Source: an uncultured Chloroflexus sp. (lineage in GTDB: Bacteria > Chloroflexota > Chloroflexia > Chloroflexales > Chloroflexaceae). From it: 64,000 nt of DNA. Both the position numbers and the translations under genes were made by a program. A model generated the notes under the pieces. That model had not been told where the DNA came from and searched no databases. It was given only the letters and a program-made list of their open reading frames with translations. The DNA is taken from the NCBI RefSeq assembly GCF_937951745.1, contig NZ_CALFBQ010000044.1:1-64000 (forward strand). Reading direction: 5' to 3'. Each line of letters opens with the position of its first letter. The first letter of the stretch is position 1. This document shows positions 17,649 to 25,650 of this stretch, piece by piece.

Positions 17649-18641
17649 TTACGGCAAGAAATCGTTAGTAAAGGCCTTTTCCGGCTCGATCATGCGCGCA
17701 ATAAGGTTGCGTTCGGCCATCCATTGGGCGTAGGTGCGCCAAACCGCAAGCTTCTGCTCACCCCAACGCGGCGCTTCGGCCTGATATTGGCCGGCCAAAT
17801 ATTGCTGGCTGCGCCGCACCAGCTCGGCGTCGAGTTCGGGCGCAGCCTTAAGAAGGATATCGGCAGCTTCGGCGGGCTGCTCGATGGCAAAGCGATACCC
17901 GGCGCTCGTTGCGGCGAGGAACCGTCGCACCAGATCAGGCCTCTCGGCGATCAGCTTTTCACTTGTAATTATGACCGGCGTATAGTAGTCGGGGATGCAC
18001 TGCACATCGTTCATCATCACAATATTGAGCGGCACACCGCGCACCTCAGCTTCAATGCCGGTCCAACCTTTGAAAATCCAGACAAAATCAACTTCATCGC
18101 GTTCGGTGGCGACAAAAAAGTCGGAACTACCGATGTCAACAAACTTCACCTGATCAAACTGTTCACCGGCCCCAACACATTCAAGCAAACCACGGATAAC
18201 CGCTTCTTCGACAGGGGAGCCAAACGCACCATACTTCTTGCCAATGAAATCGCGCGGGCTGGTGATGCCCTCTTCGGCGCGGCTGGCAAAGCCACTGGTG
18301 TTGTGCTGAATAATTGCAGCAATCGAGACAATTGGCACTCCCTCCACACGGGCTTGGGTGACACCTTCTTGATACGAAATGCCAAAATCAAGCCGGCCAG
18401 CAGCCACCAACTGCTCGACCGTGCCGCCCTCTTGCGCACCGAGAATCTCGACAGCGAGACCTTGCTGCGCGTAGTAGCCTTTATCTTGGGCCACATAGAG
18501 ACCGGTATGATTGGTATTCGGCGTCCAATCTAATCCAACGCGCACGTTGGTTAAAGGAGTCTGAGGGGAAGACGGTGTTGCAGTCCCACTACCACACGCA
18601 GTCAGCACCATCATCAGGGTAAATAACAACCATCTGCGCAT
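17649..18641 (-). CDS. thiY: Thiamine-precursor-binding lipoprotein (ThiY/NMT1-like)
   Basis: 330 residues beginning [19 protein letters not shown], a type II signal peptide with lipobox LTAC. The mature N-terminus has [23 protein letters not shown], the hallmark of the NMT1/THI5-like group that binds formylaminopyrimidine or HMP. Its ATG at 18641 overlaps the upstream permease stop as TAATG, with GGGAGA before it, so this start is preferred over the ATG at 18659. The lipid-anchored protein would deliver ligand to the permease. Confidence 0.85.
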   Translation of the reverse strand: MRRWLLFTLMMVLTACGSGTATPSSPQTPLTNVRVGLDWTPNTNHTGLYVAQDKGYYAQQGLAVEILGAQEGGTVEQLVAAGRLDFGISYQEGVTQARVEGVPIVSIAAIIQHNTSGFASRAEEGITSPRDFIGKKYGAFGSPVEEAVIRGLLECVGAGEQFDQVKFVDIGSSDFFVATERDEVDFVWIFKGWTGIEAEVRGVPLNIVMMNDVQCIPDYYTPVIITSEKLIAERPDLVRRFLAATSAGYRFAIEQPAEAADILLKAAPELDAELVRRSQQYLAGQYQAEAPRWGEQKLAVWRTYAQWMAERNLIARMIEPEKAFTNDFLP

Positions 18642-19459
18642 TAGCGTTCTCCCTTCCAAAACACGATCCAGCGTTCAAGCAGGCTAACCAAGGTGAAGAG
18701 AACAATCGTTAGTAACGATGTCACCAGTGCGGCGACAAAGACTTGATCAGTACGGAAGGCACGCAGCGAGCGTGCAATATAGACGCCCAAACCGGCGCTG
18801 GCGCCGATCCATTCGGCTAACACGGCACCGATCACACTGTAGGTAATCGCAACCTTAATCCCGGTGAAGATAGCCGGCAAAGCAGCGCGCAACCGCAACA
18901 GGCGGAGCAGTTGCCAATAGTTGGCCCCCATTGCCTCAAGCAGACGACGCTGGTCGCGATCGGCCCCTTGCAGACCGTCGATGGTATTGACCACAATCGG
19001 AAAAAAGGTAATTAGCGCCACCACCAGCACCTTGGGCAAGAGACCAAACCCGAACCCGACGACCAGCAGGGGTGCAATCGCCACGATTGGCACCGTCTGC
19101 GACGTAACCAGCAGCGGATAGATAGCGCGGCGCAGGAGCGGTGAGGCATCGAGTGCCACGCCTAACCCAAATCCAGCTACCAGTGCCAGTGTAAAGCCGG
19201 GGATCGTTACCGTGAGCGTGGCTATGGTATGCTCGGCTAACACCGGCAGACTTGTCACCAAAGTGGTAGCAATGCGGGATGGTGATGGCAACAGCCATGC
19301 CGGAACGGCCCAATACCAGACCAGCCCTTCCCAGAGCAGCAGCAAACTGATGACGAGCAAAGCTGGCGGGCCATATTCAACCAAGCCGGTGCGCCACGAT
19401 AGGCGGGTGGGAGCAGTGACCGGTGTCGTGTGGATTGGTGCCGAAACCTCTTCACTCAT
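18641..19459 (-). CDS. thiX: Thiamine-precursor ABC permease (ThiX-like)
   Basis: 272 residues with six hydrophobic segments and the BPD_transp_1 coupling loop (EAMGANYWQLLRLLRLRAALPAIFTGIKVA). The start is the ATG at 19459, which overlaps the preceding gene's stop by 8 bp; a longer start at 19492 would overlap by 41 bp. It forms the membrane channel of the transporter with its ThiY-like and ThiZ-like partners. Tight overlaps on both sides show an operon. Confidence 0.85.
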   Translation of the reverse strand: MSEEVSAPIHTTPVTAPTRLSWRTGLVEYGPPALLVISLLLLWEGLVWYWAVPAWLLPSPSRIATTLVTSLPVLAEHTIATLTVTIPGFTLALVAGFGLGVALDASPLLRRAIYPLLVTSQTVPIVAIAPLLVVGFGFGLLPKVLVVALITFFPIVVNTIDGLQGADRDQRRLLEAMGANYWQLLRLLRLRAALPAIFTGIKVAITYSVIGAVLAEWIGASAGLGVYIARSLRAFRTDQVFVAALVTSLLTIVLFTLVSLLERWIVFWKGER

Positions 19460-19745
19460 ACTTCGCCAGCTTCTCGGCAATTGACGAACCATTCGGATCG
19501 TAATCTATCTTGATTAGGGTAAAGACCCGGCTGGCGCCAGCGGCCAGCACCGCCTCTTGCGCCCGCTTAATGACCGCCATAATCGCATCGTAATCACCTT
19601 CGATCGTTGTCTCCATGGGGCAAACGCGGTAGGTCAAACCACTCTCGGCCACTACCGCGATCGCCGCATCAACGGCAGCGTAGGTCGTCGCTTTATCGGG
19701 CAACCCACCGGGCAAGACCTCGAAACTGACGGTGACAGCGGGCAT
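19452..19745 (-). CDS. Thiamine-binding protein, YkoF/MTH1187 family
   Basis: 97 residues from ATG 19745, preceded by AAGGAGG (19751-19757). The fold is the small thiamine-BP alpha/beta family (PF01910): SFEVLPGG near the start, TYRVCPMETTIEGDYDAIMAVIKRAQE in the middle, and RVFTLIKIDYD near the end. Members bind thiamine or HMP. It is first in the operon, 26 nt below the riboswitch terminator, and overlaps the permease gene. It may buffer the vitamin or assist transport. An upstream in-frame extension to 19856 runs through the riboswitch and is not coding. Confidence 0.85.
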   Translation of the reverse strand: MPAVTVSFEVLPGGLPDKATTYAAVDAAIAVVAESGLTYRVCPMETTIEGDYDAIMAVIKRAQEAVLAAGASRVFTLIKIDYDPNGSSIAEKLAKYE

Positions 19746-19770
19746 ACCATCCTCCTTGTTGCGCCAACAA

Positions 19771-19804
19771 TAAAAACCGCCACTCCAGCGATGGGGAGCG
19801 ACGG
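19771..19804 (-). terminator. Intrinsic terminator of the TPP riboswitch
   Basis: On the minus strand CCGTCGCTCC (19804-19795) pairs with GGAGTGGCGG (19786-19777), with two G-U pairs, followed by TTTTTA. It lies between the aptamer and the ribosome site at 19751-19757. Ligand-dependent premature termination is the likely mechanism. Confidence 0.8.
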
Positions 19805-19817
19805 TACCATGACCAGA

Positions 19818-19917
19818 AAGCCTTCCCTCCGCTGGCATAACCCAGATCAGGTTCAAAGGGTCAACGGCATCAATCGGGCCGCAATCTCAGCCGGGCTCAC
19901 CCGGCTCCCCTGGCTGC
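19818..19917 (-). promoter_or_regulatory. TPP (THI-element) riboswitch
   Basis: The minus strand contains the conserved aptamer blocks in order: GGGGAGCC, GGCTGAGATT, ACCCTTTGAACCTGATCTGG, GTTATGCCAGCGGAGGGAA. These are the diagnostic P2/P3 and P4/P5 parts of the thiamine pyrophosphate riboswitch. With the terminator just downstream, it should shut off the thiamine-precursor transport operon when TPP is plentiful. Confidence 0.95.
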
Positions 19918-20061
19918 GCAGATGCGCTTGATTCAGTTGTGTTAAGAATGATAGAAGGAAGCGGGCCGGCTGTCAAGCGCCGGAGGTATAGATAGCTACA
20001 AAGAGGCAGATAGGTGGTAGAGCAATCTTACAGCAAACGACCGGCGTATACCGGTCGCGCT

Positions 20062-20136
20062 TGGTGGGCCGCCTCGGATTCGAACCGAGAACCTGTCGGT
20101 TATGAGCCGATTGCTCTGCCGTTGAGCTAGCGGCCC
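20062..20136 (-). tRNA. tRNA with anticodon CAT (elongator Met, or Ile2)
   Basis: A 75-nt cloverleaf: acceptor GGGCCGC/GCGGCCC, D arm GCTC...GAGC, anticodon loop CTCATAA, T arm CTCGG-TTCGAAT-CCGAG, discriminator A and an encoded CCA (20064-20062). The first pair of the anticodon stem is an A-C mismatch. Not an initiator type, since it lacks the three G-C pairs before the anticodon loop. CAT could also be lysidine-modified Ile2; elongator Met is my preferred call. Confidence 0.9.
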
Positions 20137-20172
20137 GTCTCGCCCTATTATAGCGAGAGGGAGGGGTTGGCG

Positions 20173-20982
20173 TCAACCAGTTGGCCGCTGGCCAACGACC
20201 AGCAACATTGAACGGGTAGGAGGAATCGCAGCAGTAAGCGCAAAAAAGAGCGCTTTACCAAGCACTCGATGGGGTGCGCTAAGCAAGCGACTCGCTTCAA
20301 GACCAACTCGCTCCCACGGTGCTTCATACCGCTTGCACACAATCCGAAAACCGGCTTGTTCGACCAACCACGTCAATTCACCCATTGTGTAGGTGCGGCT
20401 GTGGGTGGTATAACGCGCCTCGCCTTCGAGCAGCATCTGGTGGCGAAACTCTTCAGGTGTACTGAGACTCTGCCAAAGCAGCATGCGCAGAATTGCGCGG
20501 GCACGGCTTTTGAGGTAGAGTTCGTTAGGCGTGGTAATCAACAACCGGCCACCGGGCCGCAAAACGCGGTAAAACTCGCGTAAGATCGGCAACGGCGAAT
20601 AGACCATATGCTCGATCACTTCGGAAAAGACCACCCAATCAAAGCCAGCATCGGGGTACGGCACCGGTTCGCGTTCGAGATTGACCTGCCGCACTTCAAC
20701 GCCTAGCCGATCCCAAAGTGCCTTGCGGGTAAAGGGATCAAGGTCAGCGCCACTGACCTTGAATCCAGCTTCAACCAATAGCTCAGTAAACTGGCCGGGC
20801 GTTACCCCCACTTCAAGCACACGAGCGCCGTTGGCCGGCCCCATCGCACGTAGCATTGCCGCAAAGCGGTAGCGATGTAGGCGAAAGTAGGCTTCTTTAC
20901 CATCGGCCCGTGCGCTCTGGGCAACGCGGTCAAACAAGGCAGATTCTTCAACTTTGGTCATGGTTTGTTCGTCAATCATCAT
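20173..20982 (-). CDS. Class I SAM-dependent methyltransferase
   Basis: About 269 residues (start uncertain; in-frame ATGs at 21030, 20982, 20979 and 20961, none with a clear ribosome site). Motif I is VLEVGVTPGQFTELL, the acidic motif is SGADLDP, and FDWVVFSEVIEHM and VLRPGGRLLITTPNE are motifs of the Methyltransf_23/ UbiG-like group often found with cell-surface carbohydrate genes. The C-terminus is hydrophobic (ALFFALTAAIPP). The substrate is unknown. It diverges from the holin-like gene at 21082. Confidence 0.75.
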   Translation of the reverse strand: MMIDEQTMTKVEESALFDRVAQSARADGKEAYFRLHRYRFAAMLRAMGPANGARVLEVGVTPGQFTELLVEAGFKVSGADLDPFTRKALWDRLGVEVRQVNLEREPVPYPDAGFDWVVFSEVIEHMVYSPLPILREFYRVLRPGGRLLITTPNELYLKSRARAILRMLLWQSLSTPEEFRHQMLLEGEARYTTHSRTYTMGELTWLVEQAGFRIVCKRYEAPWERVGLEASRLLSAPHRVLGKALFFALTAAIPPTRSMLLVVGQRPTG

Positions 20983-21081
20983 AGCGGTTGCCGCCCACAG
21001 CAACGCCGCGCCGTATAGTATCATACTCACGACAGATCGGCGAGTCGGGTGTTAACCCACTCGACTGGAAGGAGCGTAACA

Positions 21082-21519
21082 ATGTATCCATCCTCACCTC
21101 CCACCACTCCACAGCGCAGTGAACTGAGCCGCCTCTTTTTGCGCTGGCTCATCTACTCGCTAGCGATCTTTGCCGCAGTGTGGATTGTGCCGGGGATCGA
21201 GTTTACCGGGCCGGGCTGGCAAATCGGGATTGTCGCTTTGCTGTTCGGGCTGCTAAACGCGCTCTTGCGGCCACTGCTCTATTTTCTCACCTGCCCACTG
21301 GTCATTCTGACGCTGGGTCTGTTCGGGCTAGTGATCAACGCCCTTTTGTTGGGGCTAACCTCGGCATTGGCCGATCAACTCGGCATTCATTTCGTGGTTA
21401 ATGGTTTCTGGCCGGCCTTTTTTGGCGGCATGGTGATTTCCATCGTTAGCACGGCGCTGCAATATCTAGCCGGCGACGTGCAGTTTCGGATCGTGGTTGA
21501 ACGCCGGCCAAGGAATTAA
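21082..21519 (+). CDS. Phage-holin-IV-like (PF04020) membrane protein
   Basis: 145 residues with four hydrophobic segments. The start is ATG 21082, with GGAAGGAG at 21067-21074; a longer in-frame start at 21049 has no such site. It fits the PF04020 (YvlD/holin superfamily IV) family: IFAAVWIVPGIEFTGPGW, LLFGLLNALLRPLLYFLTCPLVILTLGLF and the late FGGMVISIVS. Despite the family name it is a chromosomal, widespread protein without proven lytic role; YvlD members are envelope-stress linked. It is monocistronic and ends at a palindromic hairpin. Confidence 0.85.
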   Translation: MYPSSPPTTPQRSELSRLFLRWLIYSLAIFAAVWIVPGIEFTGPGWQIGIVALLFGLLNALLRPLLYFLTCPLVILTLGLFGLVINALLLGLTSALADQLGIHFVVNGFWPAFFGGMVISIVSTALQYLAGDVQFRIVVERRPRN

Positions 21520-21521
21520 TC

Positions 21522-21550
21522 GTAGAGACGTTGCAATGCAACGTCTCTAC
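21522..21550. terminator. 29-nt palindrome between convergent genes
   Basis: GTAGAGACGTTGCA (21522-21535) and TGCAACGTCTCTAC (21537-21550) are perfectly complementary around one base. It lies between the holin-like gene (+) and the DUF11 gene (-), so it can serve as a bidirectional terminator; AGTTTT follows on the plus strand. The same core sequence is a familiar dispersed repeat in cyanobacteria, to my recollection. Confidence 0.6.
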
Positions 21551-21561
21551 AGTTTTACGCC

Positions 21562-23340
21562 TCAAATCCGCTCGCGGGCACGGTGAAGCCGAACAGTGCG
21601 GGTGAGCAGCGTTGCGCCGAGCAACAACACGCCAAGGAAAGGTATACCGGCGCTCGTGTTGGGTAACGGCGCTTGCCCGCCACTCTGGCCGCCGGCAGCC
21701 GGCGGCGTGGGCGTGACGGTAGCCGTGGGTGAAGTGCCGCCACCGATCACGGCGCCAGCAGTTGCGGTTGGGCTAGAGGACGCTGCTGTGGCGATAGCAG
21801 TTGCTGTCACCCCCACTGTAGCCGTCGCAGTTGGACTCGTCACTGGCGCAAGTGTCGCGGTCGCCGTGACCACCTGCTGCTCGCCAACCACCAACACGGT
21901 GCTGATATTCGAGAATACGGGCCGGCTCAAGCCGCTATAACTCGCCTGCGCCTGCACCACTAACAACGTCCCGGCAGTAACGTTGGGACGGATACGGGTC
22001 GCAATCGTGATTTGCACACGCTCACCGGGGGCAAGATCGGGCGCAGTGTACGTCACTGTTTGGCTGCTAATTACCGGATCGGCCCCACGGCTCGCGTTTG
22101 CACTCAGTACTTGCAGGTTCGAGGGCAGTACACTCCGTAGGTTCACCGCACTGATCGTCTGCTCAGGATGTGTATTCCCTAACACTACTGTAAAGACCAC
22201 ATCTTGGCCAGCGTAAGCGCTGCCCCAATCGCTAGACAGGCGGAGCAGCAAATCACCTTCGCTAAACACAGCCGGAGCTGGTTGTTCGGTTGGAGTCGGT
22301 GTTATTTCCGGCAGCGAGGTTGCTGTTGGCGAAGCCGGAGGCCTTGGTCGCGGCGTTGCAGGCGGACGTGGCGCAACCGTCACCACTGGCGCCGGTGGTG
22401 GTGGCTCAGTTGGCAAGACTGACGGCGAGGTTGGTACGGTTGGCGCTGGTGGTGACGTTGGCGCTGGAGGTTCAGTAGGACGCGGCGCCGGCGGCGAGGT
22501 TGGCCTTGGCGCTGGTGGTGACGTTGGCCGCGATGTTGCGACCGGTGTTACCACTTGGGTTGGAATTGGTGTATTGGTTGTTATTGGCGTCACGGTTGGT
22601 GATGTTGGAGTTGGTGTTATGGTAACGACGGTGGTCGGGGTTTCTGGGGTTGATGTAACCGCCGGAGCAGTTGGTACTGGTTCTCCGGCGACAGTTACAT
22701 TTACGACATTCGAGGTGGCAATAGTAAGACTCCCCTGTTCAAGGACTGCCTGATTGGGAATCAGCGTTCCTATGCTTGTTGTTGGGCGAACACGCACTTG
22801 CAACGTCACCGATGCCGGATTAAGCGTACTCACCGTGAGTGTGCAGAGCACAGTTTGGCCGGGGAAGCAGGTGCCTGATATCGCCGATACTTCCAACAAC
22901 TCCAATTGAGAATCCAACACGTCACGCAGGGTAACGGTCAACAGACCCGCACTCTGCGTCGTCACCGCTAAACTGTAACTAAACGTTTGGCCGGGAGCGA
23001 CATTAGCCAACGATGCAAACTTAGTCACGCGAGTTGTGGCCGGTGTTGGCGACGGCGTCACCGTCTCGACCGTCGGCGTCACCGTTACCGGCGTTGGTGA
23101 GTTTACGGGGGTAAAGGTTGGCGGGCGCTGCTCGAGGCTAGCTGCCGTTTCGGTTACAGCCATCAAACCCTGCGCTGGCGCAATCGGCGGGCGCAGCCAA
23201 TTGAGCGCTTCCAAGGTAAGCGGTACCACAATCATCAAAACGCTCACCGCAATCGCCATGAGTTCCCAAATCGTCCACGGCGCCGGAGCGCGGCCACGAT
23301 CGGGTGGCAGATTGGCGGAGCGCGAAGGTTTCGGCGGCAT
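21562..23340 (-). CDS. DUF11 surface protein with sortase sorting signal
   Basis: 592 residues from ATG 23340, preceded by GAGGAGG. The N-terminus has one hydrophobic segment (about residues 24-45, MAIAVSVLMIVVPLTLEAL) acting as signal or anchor. There are two DUF11-like domains (about 85-200 and 340-470) joined by a long Pro/Thr/Ser linker with APRPTSPPAP-type repeats. The C-terminus is LPNTS (from residue 559), a hydrophobic helix and the basic tail RTVRLHRARERI, a complete cell-wall sorting signal of LPxT-S type. The sortase gene lies immediately upstream in the same operon (15 bp), so this is its probable substrate. Confidence 0.85.
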   Translation of the reverse strand: MPPKPSRSANLPPDRGRAPAPWTIWELMAIAVSVLMIVVPLTLEALNWLRPPIAPAQGLMAVTETAASLEQRPPTFTPVNSPTPVTVTPTVETVTPSPTPATTRVTKFASLANVAPGQTFSYSLAVTTQSAGLLTVTLRDVLDSQLELLEVSAISGTCFPGQTVLCTLTVSTLNPASVTLQVRVRPTTSIGTLIPNQAVLEQGSLTIATSNVVNVTVAGEPVPTAPAVTSTPETPTTVVTITPTPTSPTVTPITTNTPIPTQVVTPVATSRPTSPPAPRPTSPPAPRPTEPPAPTSPPAPTVPTSPSVLPTEPPPPAPVVTVAPRPPATPRPRPPASPTATSLPEITPTPTEQPAPAVFSEGDLLLRLSSDWGSAYAGQDVVFTVVLGNTHPEQTISAVNLRSVLPSNLQVLSANASRGADPVISSQTVTYTAPDLAPGERVQITIATRIRPNVTAGTLLVVQAQASYSGLSRPVFSNISTVLVVGEQQVVTATATLAPVTSPTATATVGVTATAIATAASSSPTATAGAVIGGGTSPTATVTPTPPAAGGQSGGQAPLPNTSAGIPFLGVLLLGATLLTRTVRLHRARERI

Positions 23341-23354
23341 AGAGCCTCCTCGTC

Positions 23355-24254
23355 TCACCTGATCGGACGCGAGTCAATCAGATCGGCGACAACGATCAGG
23401 CGTTGCGTATCCCAGTTGGTGCAAGTAATCAGCGTGAGTACAGGTGAAGACGTCGGATCCATCACCTCGACTTGGGTCGGCCAGACATTGCGCGTTTCAC
23501 GCACACGGTAGCGGTAGAGCCAGCCACCTGCTTCTAATAATATCTCATCACCCGCTTTAAGCGCCGGCAGATCACGAAACACGGCACCGCGAAGGCCAGC
23601 GTGACCAGACAAAACCGTATTGCCCACCGTGCCCGGCAGTGCGGTACCATGGTGGTAGCCGGCGGCATATTCAGCTACCTGCCAAGCGCCATCAACCACA
23701 AAGACCTCGTAGATCGACGTATCGAGCTGGATGCTGGGGATGCGCAACCGCTGCGGACGCGGATCGGTTTCTGGCAAGGGCTGTACTCGCGGTTGGGGAG
23801 CCGTATAATCGGGCGGCTCGACCGCCATTTCCGGCGCCGTAAACGGCAAAGCCGGCAGATGAGGCGCAGCCGCAGGAGGCGCAACTGGCCCCGGTGACTG
23901 CAACGGCTGGGCTGAAACGGCAACCGGCGGCTGCGCTTGGCCCCGCCAAGCCCGCCACCAATCGCGCCCATAGCCATCGATTAGCCAGTAGGCGAAGACG
24001 GTGATCATTGCTACAAAGAGAGTGATTTCGGCAATGAGCAACGCACGATCAATCCACGTGCGCCGCAAGAAACCACGGAGGGCTTGCTCGCGATGCGCCG
24101 CGCGGGAACGCAGTTGCGCTGGACGCAACGGGTCGCGCCGGCCCGGCAGGTCGTACAGAAGCAACTCTTGCAGCAAATCGTGGTCGCTTACACGCTGCAC
24201 CGGTGGCGGTGACGACCGGGGTGTGGCGGAGCGGCGCTGCGGAAGTGTGGTCAT
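23355..24254 (-). CDS. Sortase (class D/E-like transpeptidase)
   Basis: 299 residues from ATG 24254 (a TTG at 24329 is an alternative). A basic cytoplasmic N-terminus is followed by one membrane helix (about 82-105, ALLIAEITLFVAMITVFAYW), a Pro/Ala-rich spacer, then the sortase beta-barrel starting at LRIPSIQLDTSIYEV. The catalytic residues are His218 (LSGHAG), Cys278 (TLITCTNW) and Arg285 (QRLIVVA). Sortases cut LPxTG-like signals and link proteins to the wall. The next gene ends in LPNTS plus anchor, forming a dedicated pair. A good promoter lies upstream at 24409-24437. Confidence 0.92.
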   Translation of the reverse strand: MTTLPQRRSATPRSSPPPVQRVSDHDLLQELLLYDLPGRRDPLRPAQLRSRAAHREQALRGFLRRTWIDRALLIAEITLFVAMITVFAYWLIDGYGRDWWRAWRGQAQPPVAVSAQPLQSPGPVAPPAAAPHLPALPFTAPEMAVEPPDYTAPQPRVQPLPETDPRPQRLRIPSIQLDTSIYEVFVVDGAWQVAEYAAGYHHGTALPGTVGNTVLSGHAGLRGAVFRDLPALKAGDEILLEAGGWLYRYRVRETRNVWPTQVEVMDPTSSPVLTLITCTNWDTQRLIVVADLIDSRPIR

Positions 24255-24408
24255 CGTTGTAACGTTTCTGATGCCAAGCGTGAACGGTGTATCTGCGCGA
24301 GCAGGCACACGCTGCTCTAACGCAAGCAACCTGCTTTCATCTGGAGGAACGAGCGAATCCGCATTTTTTGCGCTCTATAGTCAACCAACTTGCTTGCCGA
24401 TTGCAAGA

Positions 24409-24437
24409 ATTATACACGACGATTGAGCGCTCTGCAA
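24409..24437 (-). promoter_or_regulatory. Promoter of the sortase operon
   Basis: On the minus strand TTGCAG (24437-24432), 17 bp, then TATAAT (24414-24409), a near-perfect sigma-70-type promoter upstream of the sortase. Confidence 0.7.
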
Positions 24438-24497
24438 TAGTCTGGCCGATAGAATGAGCCATGCGCAGCGATCATTCCCCATGAAGTGTAAAATAAA

Positions 24498-24513
24498 GCG
24501 CTTACGCAAGCGC
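24498..24513 (-). terminator. Intrinsic terminator overlapping the aminotransferase stop
   Basis: On the minus strand GCGCTT-GCGT-AAGCGC is followed by TTTATTTT. The stem contains the TAA stop of the aminotransferase gene (24504-24502). Confidence 0.65.
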
Positions 24514-25644
24514 GGCACAGAGCCGTTCGATCCCGGCAGCAAATGTTGCCGGCTCGGTGAGAGCCGAAATCATGATGTGGCAGCCGGGTACCTCACCGTA
24601 GAAGTAGCCGGGATGGACAAACACCCCTTGTTCGAGCAGGTAGAGCACCAGCGCCTCCTCATCGTCCCAGCCGCTGATGGATGGGAAGAGATAATAGCCG
24701 CCAGCGGGCGGGCGGGCATGGATGCACGGATGATCGGCGAATTGGTGCAGGGCAAAGGAGATATTCGACCGCACACGAGACACCATCGCCGCCACAAAGG
24801 GGGCGCCCTCTGCAAACAGGGTTGGCAACAGAAACTGGCTGAGTGCATTCGCGCCCAGCAGCGTATCGTTGAGCAATTCGAGCCGGGGCGCGAAGGCGCG
24901 CGCCGGACGATTAAGCGCAATCCAGCCTAATTTGAGGTCGGGCAACGCAAAGAGTTTAGAAATCCCGTTGAGGGTGAAGACCGGCAGATCGGGATGAAGC
25001 GCAGCTAGCGGCGGGGTTGCCGGTACGGTGTAGGTGAAGGGAGCAAACACCTCATCGCAGATGACCGGAATGCCGAGCAAATCGAGCGTTGCCAAGGGGC
25101 GATCAACGATTGCACCGGTCGGGTTGTGCGGCGAGACGATCAAGATGGCGCGCGTGCGCTCATCGGCGGCGCGACGGAGCGAGCGAGCATTGATCCGCCA
25201 ATCGCGCTCTTCGTCAAGCTGGTAACTGCGCAGTTCAAGATTACGCAGGGCAGCGAGGTACTCAAACAGCGGATAGGTGACGTTGGGCACAAGCAGATTG
25301 TCACCGGGATCGGCGAGCAAGGCGAAGAGCAGGCTGTAGGCTTCGCTGGTGCTAGCTGTGAGAAAGATATCATCGGGTGTCACAACCAACGGCGGCGAAC
25401 GGCGAGCATAATAGGCGGCAACCATCTCACGCGCCGCCAAATCGCCGCGCGGATCGGGCCGATAGCGGCGGCTAGGCCAGTAGGCGGCTGCGGCGGTCGC
25501 CAACACCTCTGGCGGGAAGAGCAAGCCTTGCGCGGTAGGGTTGCTGCTGGTCAAATCAATCAGATCGCCCCGGGCAGCGCGCGCCTGCCGGGCCTGTTCG
25601 AGCCGGTTGGGGGTGAGATCGAGCTGGGCAAAGACGCCGGCCAT
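24502..25644 (-). CDS. PLP-dependent class I/II aminotransferase
   Basis: 380 residues. Fold type I aminotransferase: LIDLTSSNPTAQG at the start, TASTSEAYSLLF near residue 95, SPHNPTGAIVD (about 170), VICDEVFAPF with the Asp that pairs with the pyridine nitrogen, and NGISKLFALPDLKLGW with the Schiff-base Lys (SK). This is the AspC/DapL-like superfamily; the exact amino donor and acceptor cannot be assigned. It begins 6 bp after the LLM oxidoreductase gene, so the two are probably co-transcribed. Confidence 0.85.
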   Translation of the reverse strand: MAGVFAQLDLTPNRLEQARQARAARGDLIDLTSSNPTAQGLLFPPEVLATAAAAYWPSRRYRPDPRGDLAAREMVAAYYARRSPPLVVTPDDIFLTASTSEAYSLLFALLADPGDNLLVPNVTYPLFEYLAALRNLELRSYQLDEERDWRINARSLRRAADERTRAILIVSPHNPTGAIVDRPLATLDLLGIPVICDEVFAPFTYTVPATPPLAALHPDLPVFTLNGISKLFALPDLKLGWIALNRPARAFAPRLELLNDTLLGANALSQFLLPTLFAEGAPFVAAMVSRVRSNISFALHQFADHPCIHARPPAGGYYLFPSISGWDDEEALVLYLLEQGVFVHPGYFYGEVPGCHIMISALTEPATFAAGIERLCAALA

Positions 25645-25650
25645 CGTTGT

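Noticed and set aside
17634-18533. 299-codon plus-strand frame over the ThiY-like gene
   Set aside because: Antisense shadow; the minus strand has a lipobox, ThiY motif and operon overlaps.
19746-19856. N-terminal extension of the thiamine-binding protein
   Set aside because: These codons run through the riboswitch terminator and aptamer, so they are not coding.
21082-21519. Prophage remnant based on the holin name
   Set aside because: PF04020 proteins are chromosomal membrane proteins and no other phage gene is near.
24409-24437. Promoter serving a plus-strand gene
   Set aside because: Boxes fit only the minus strand, leading into the sortase.
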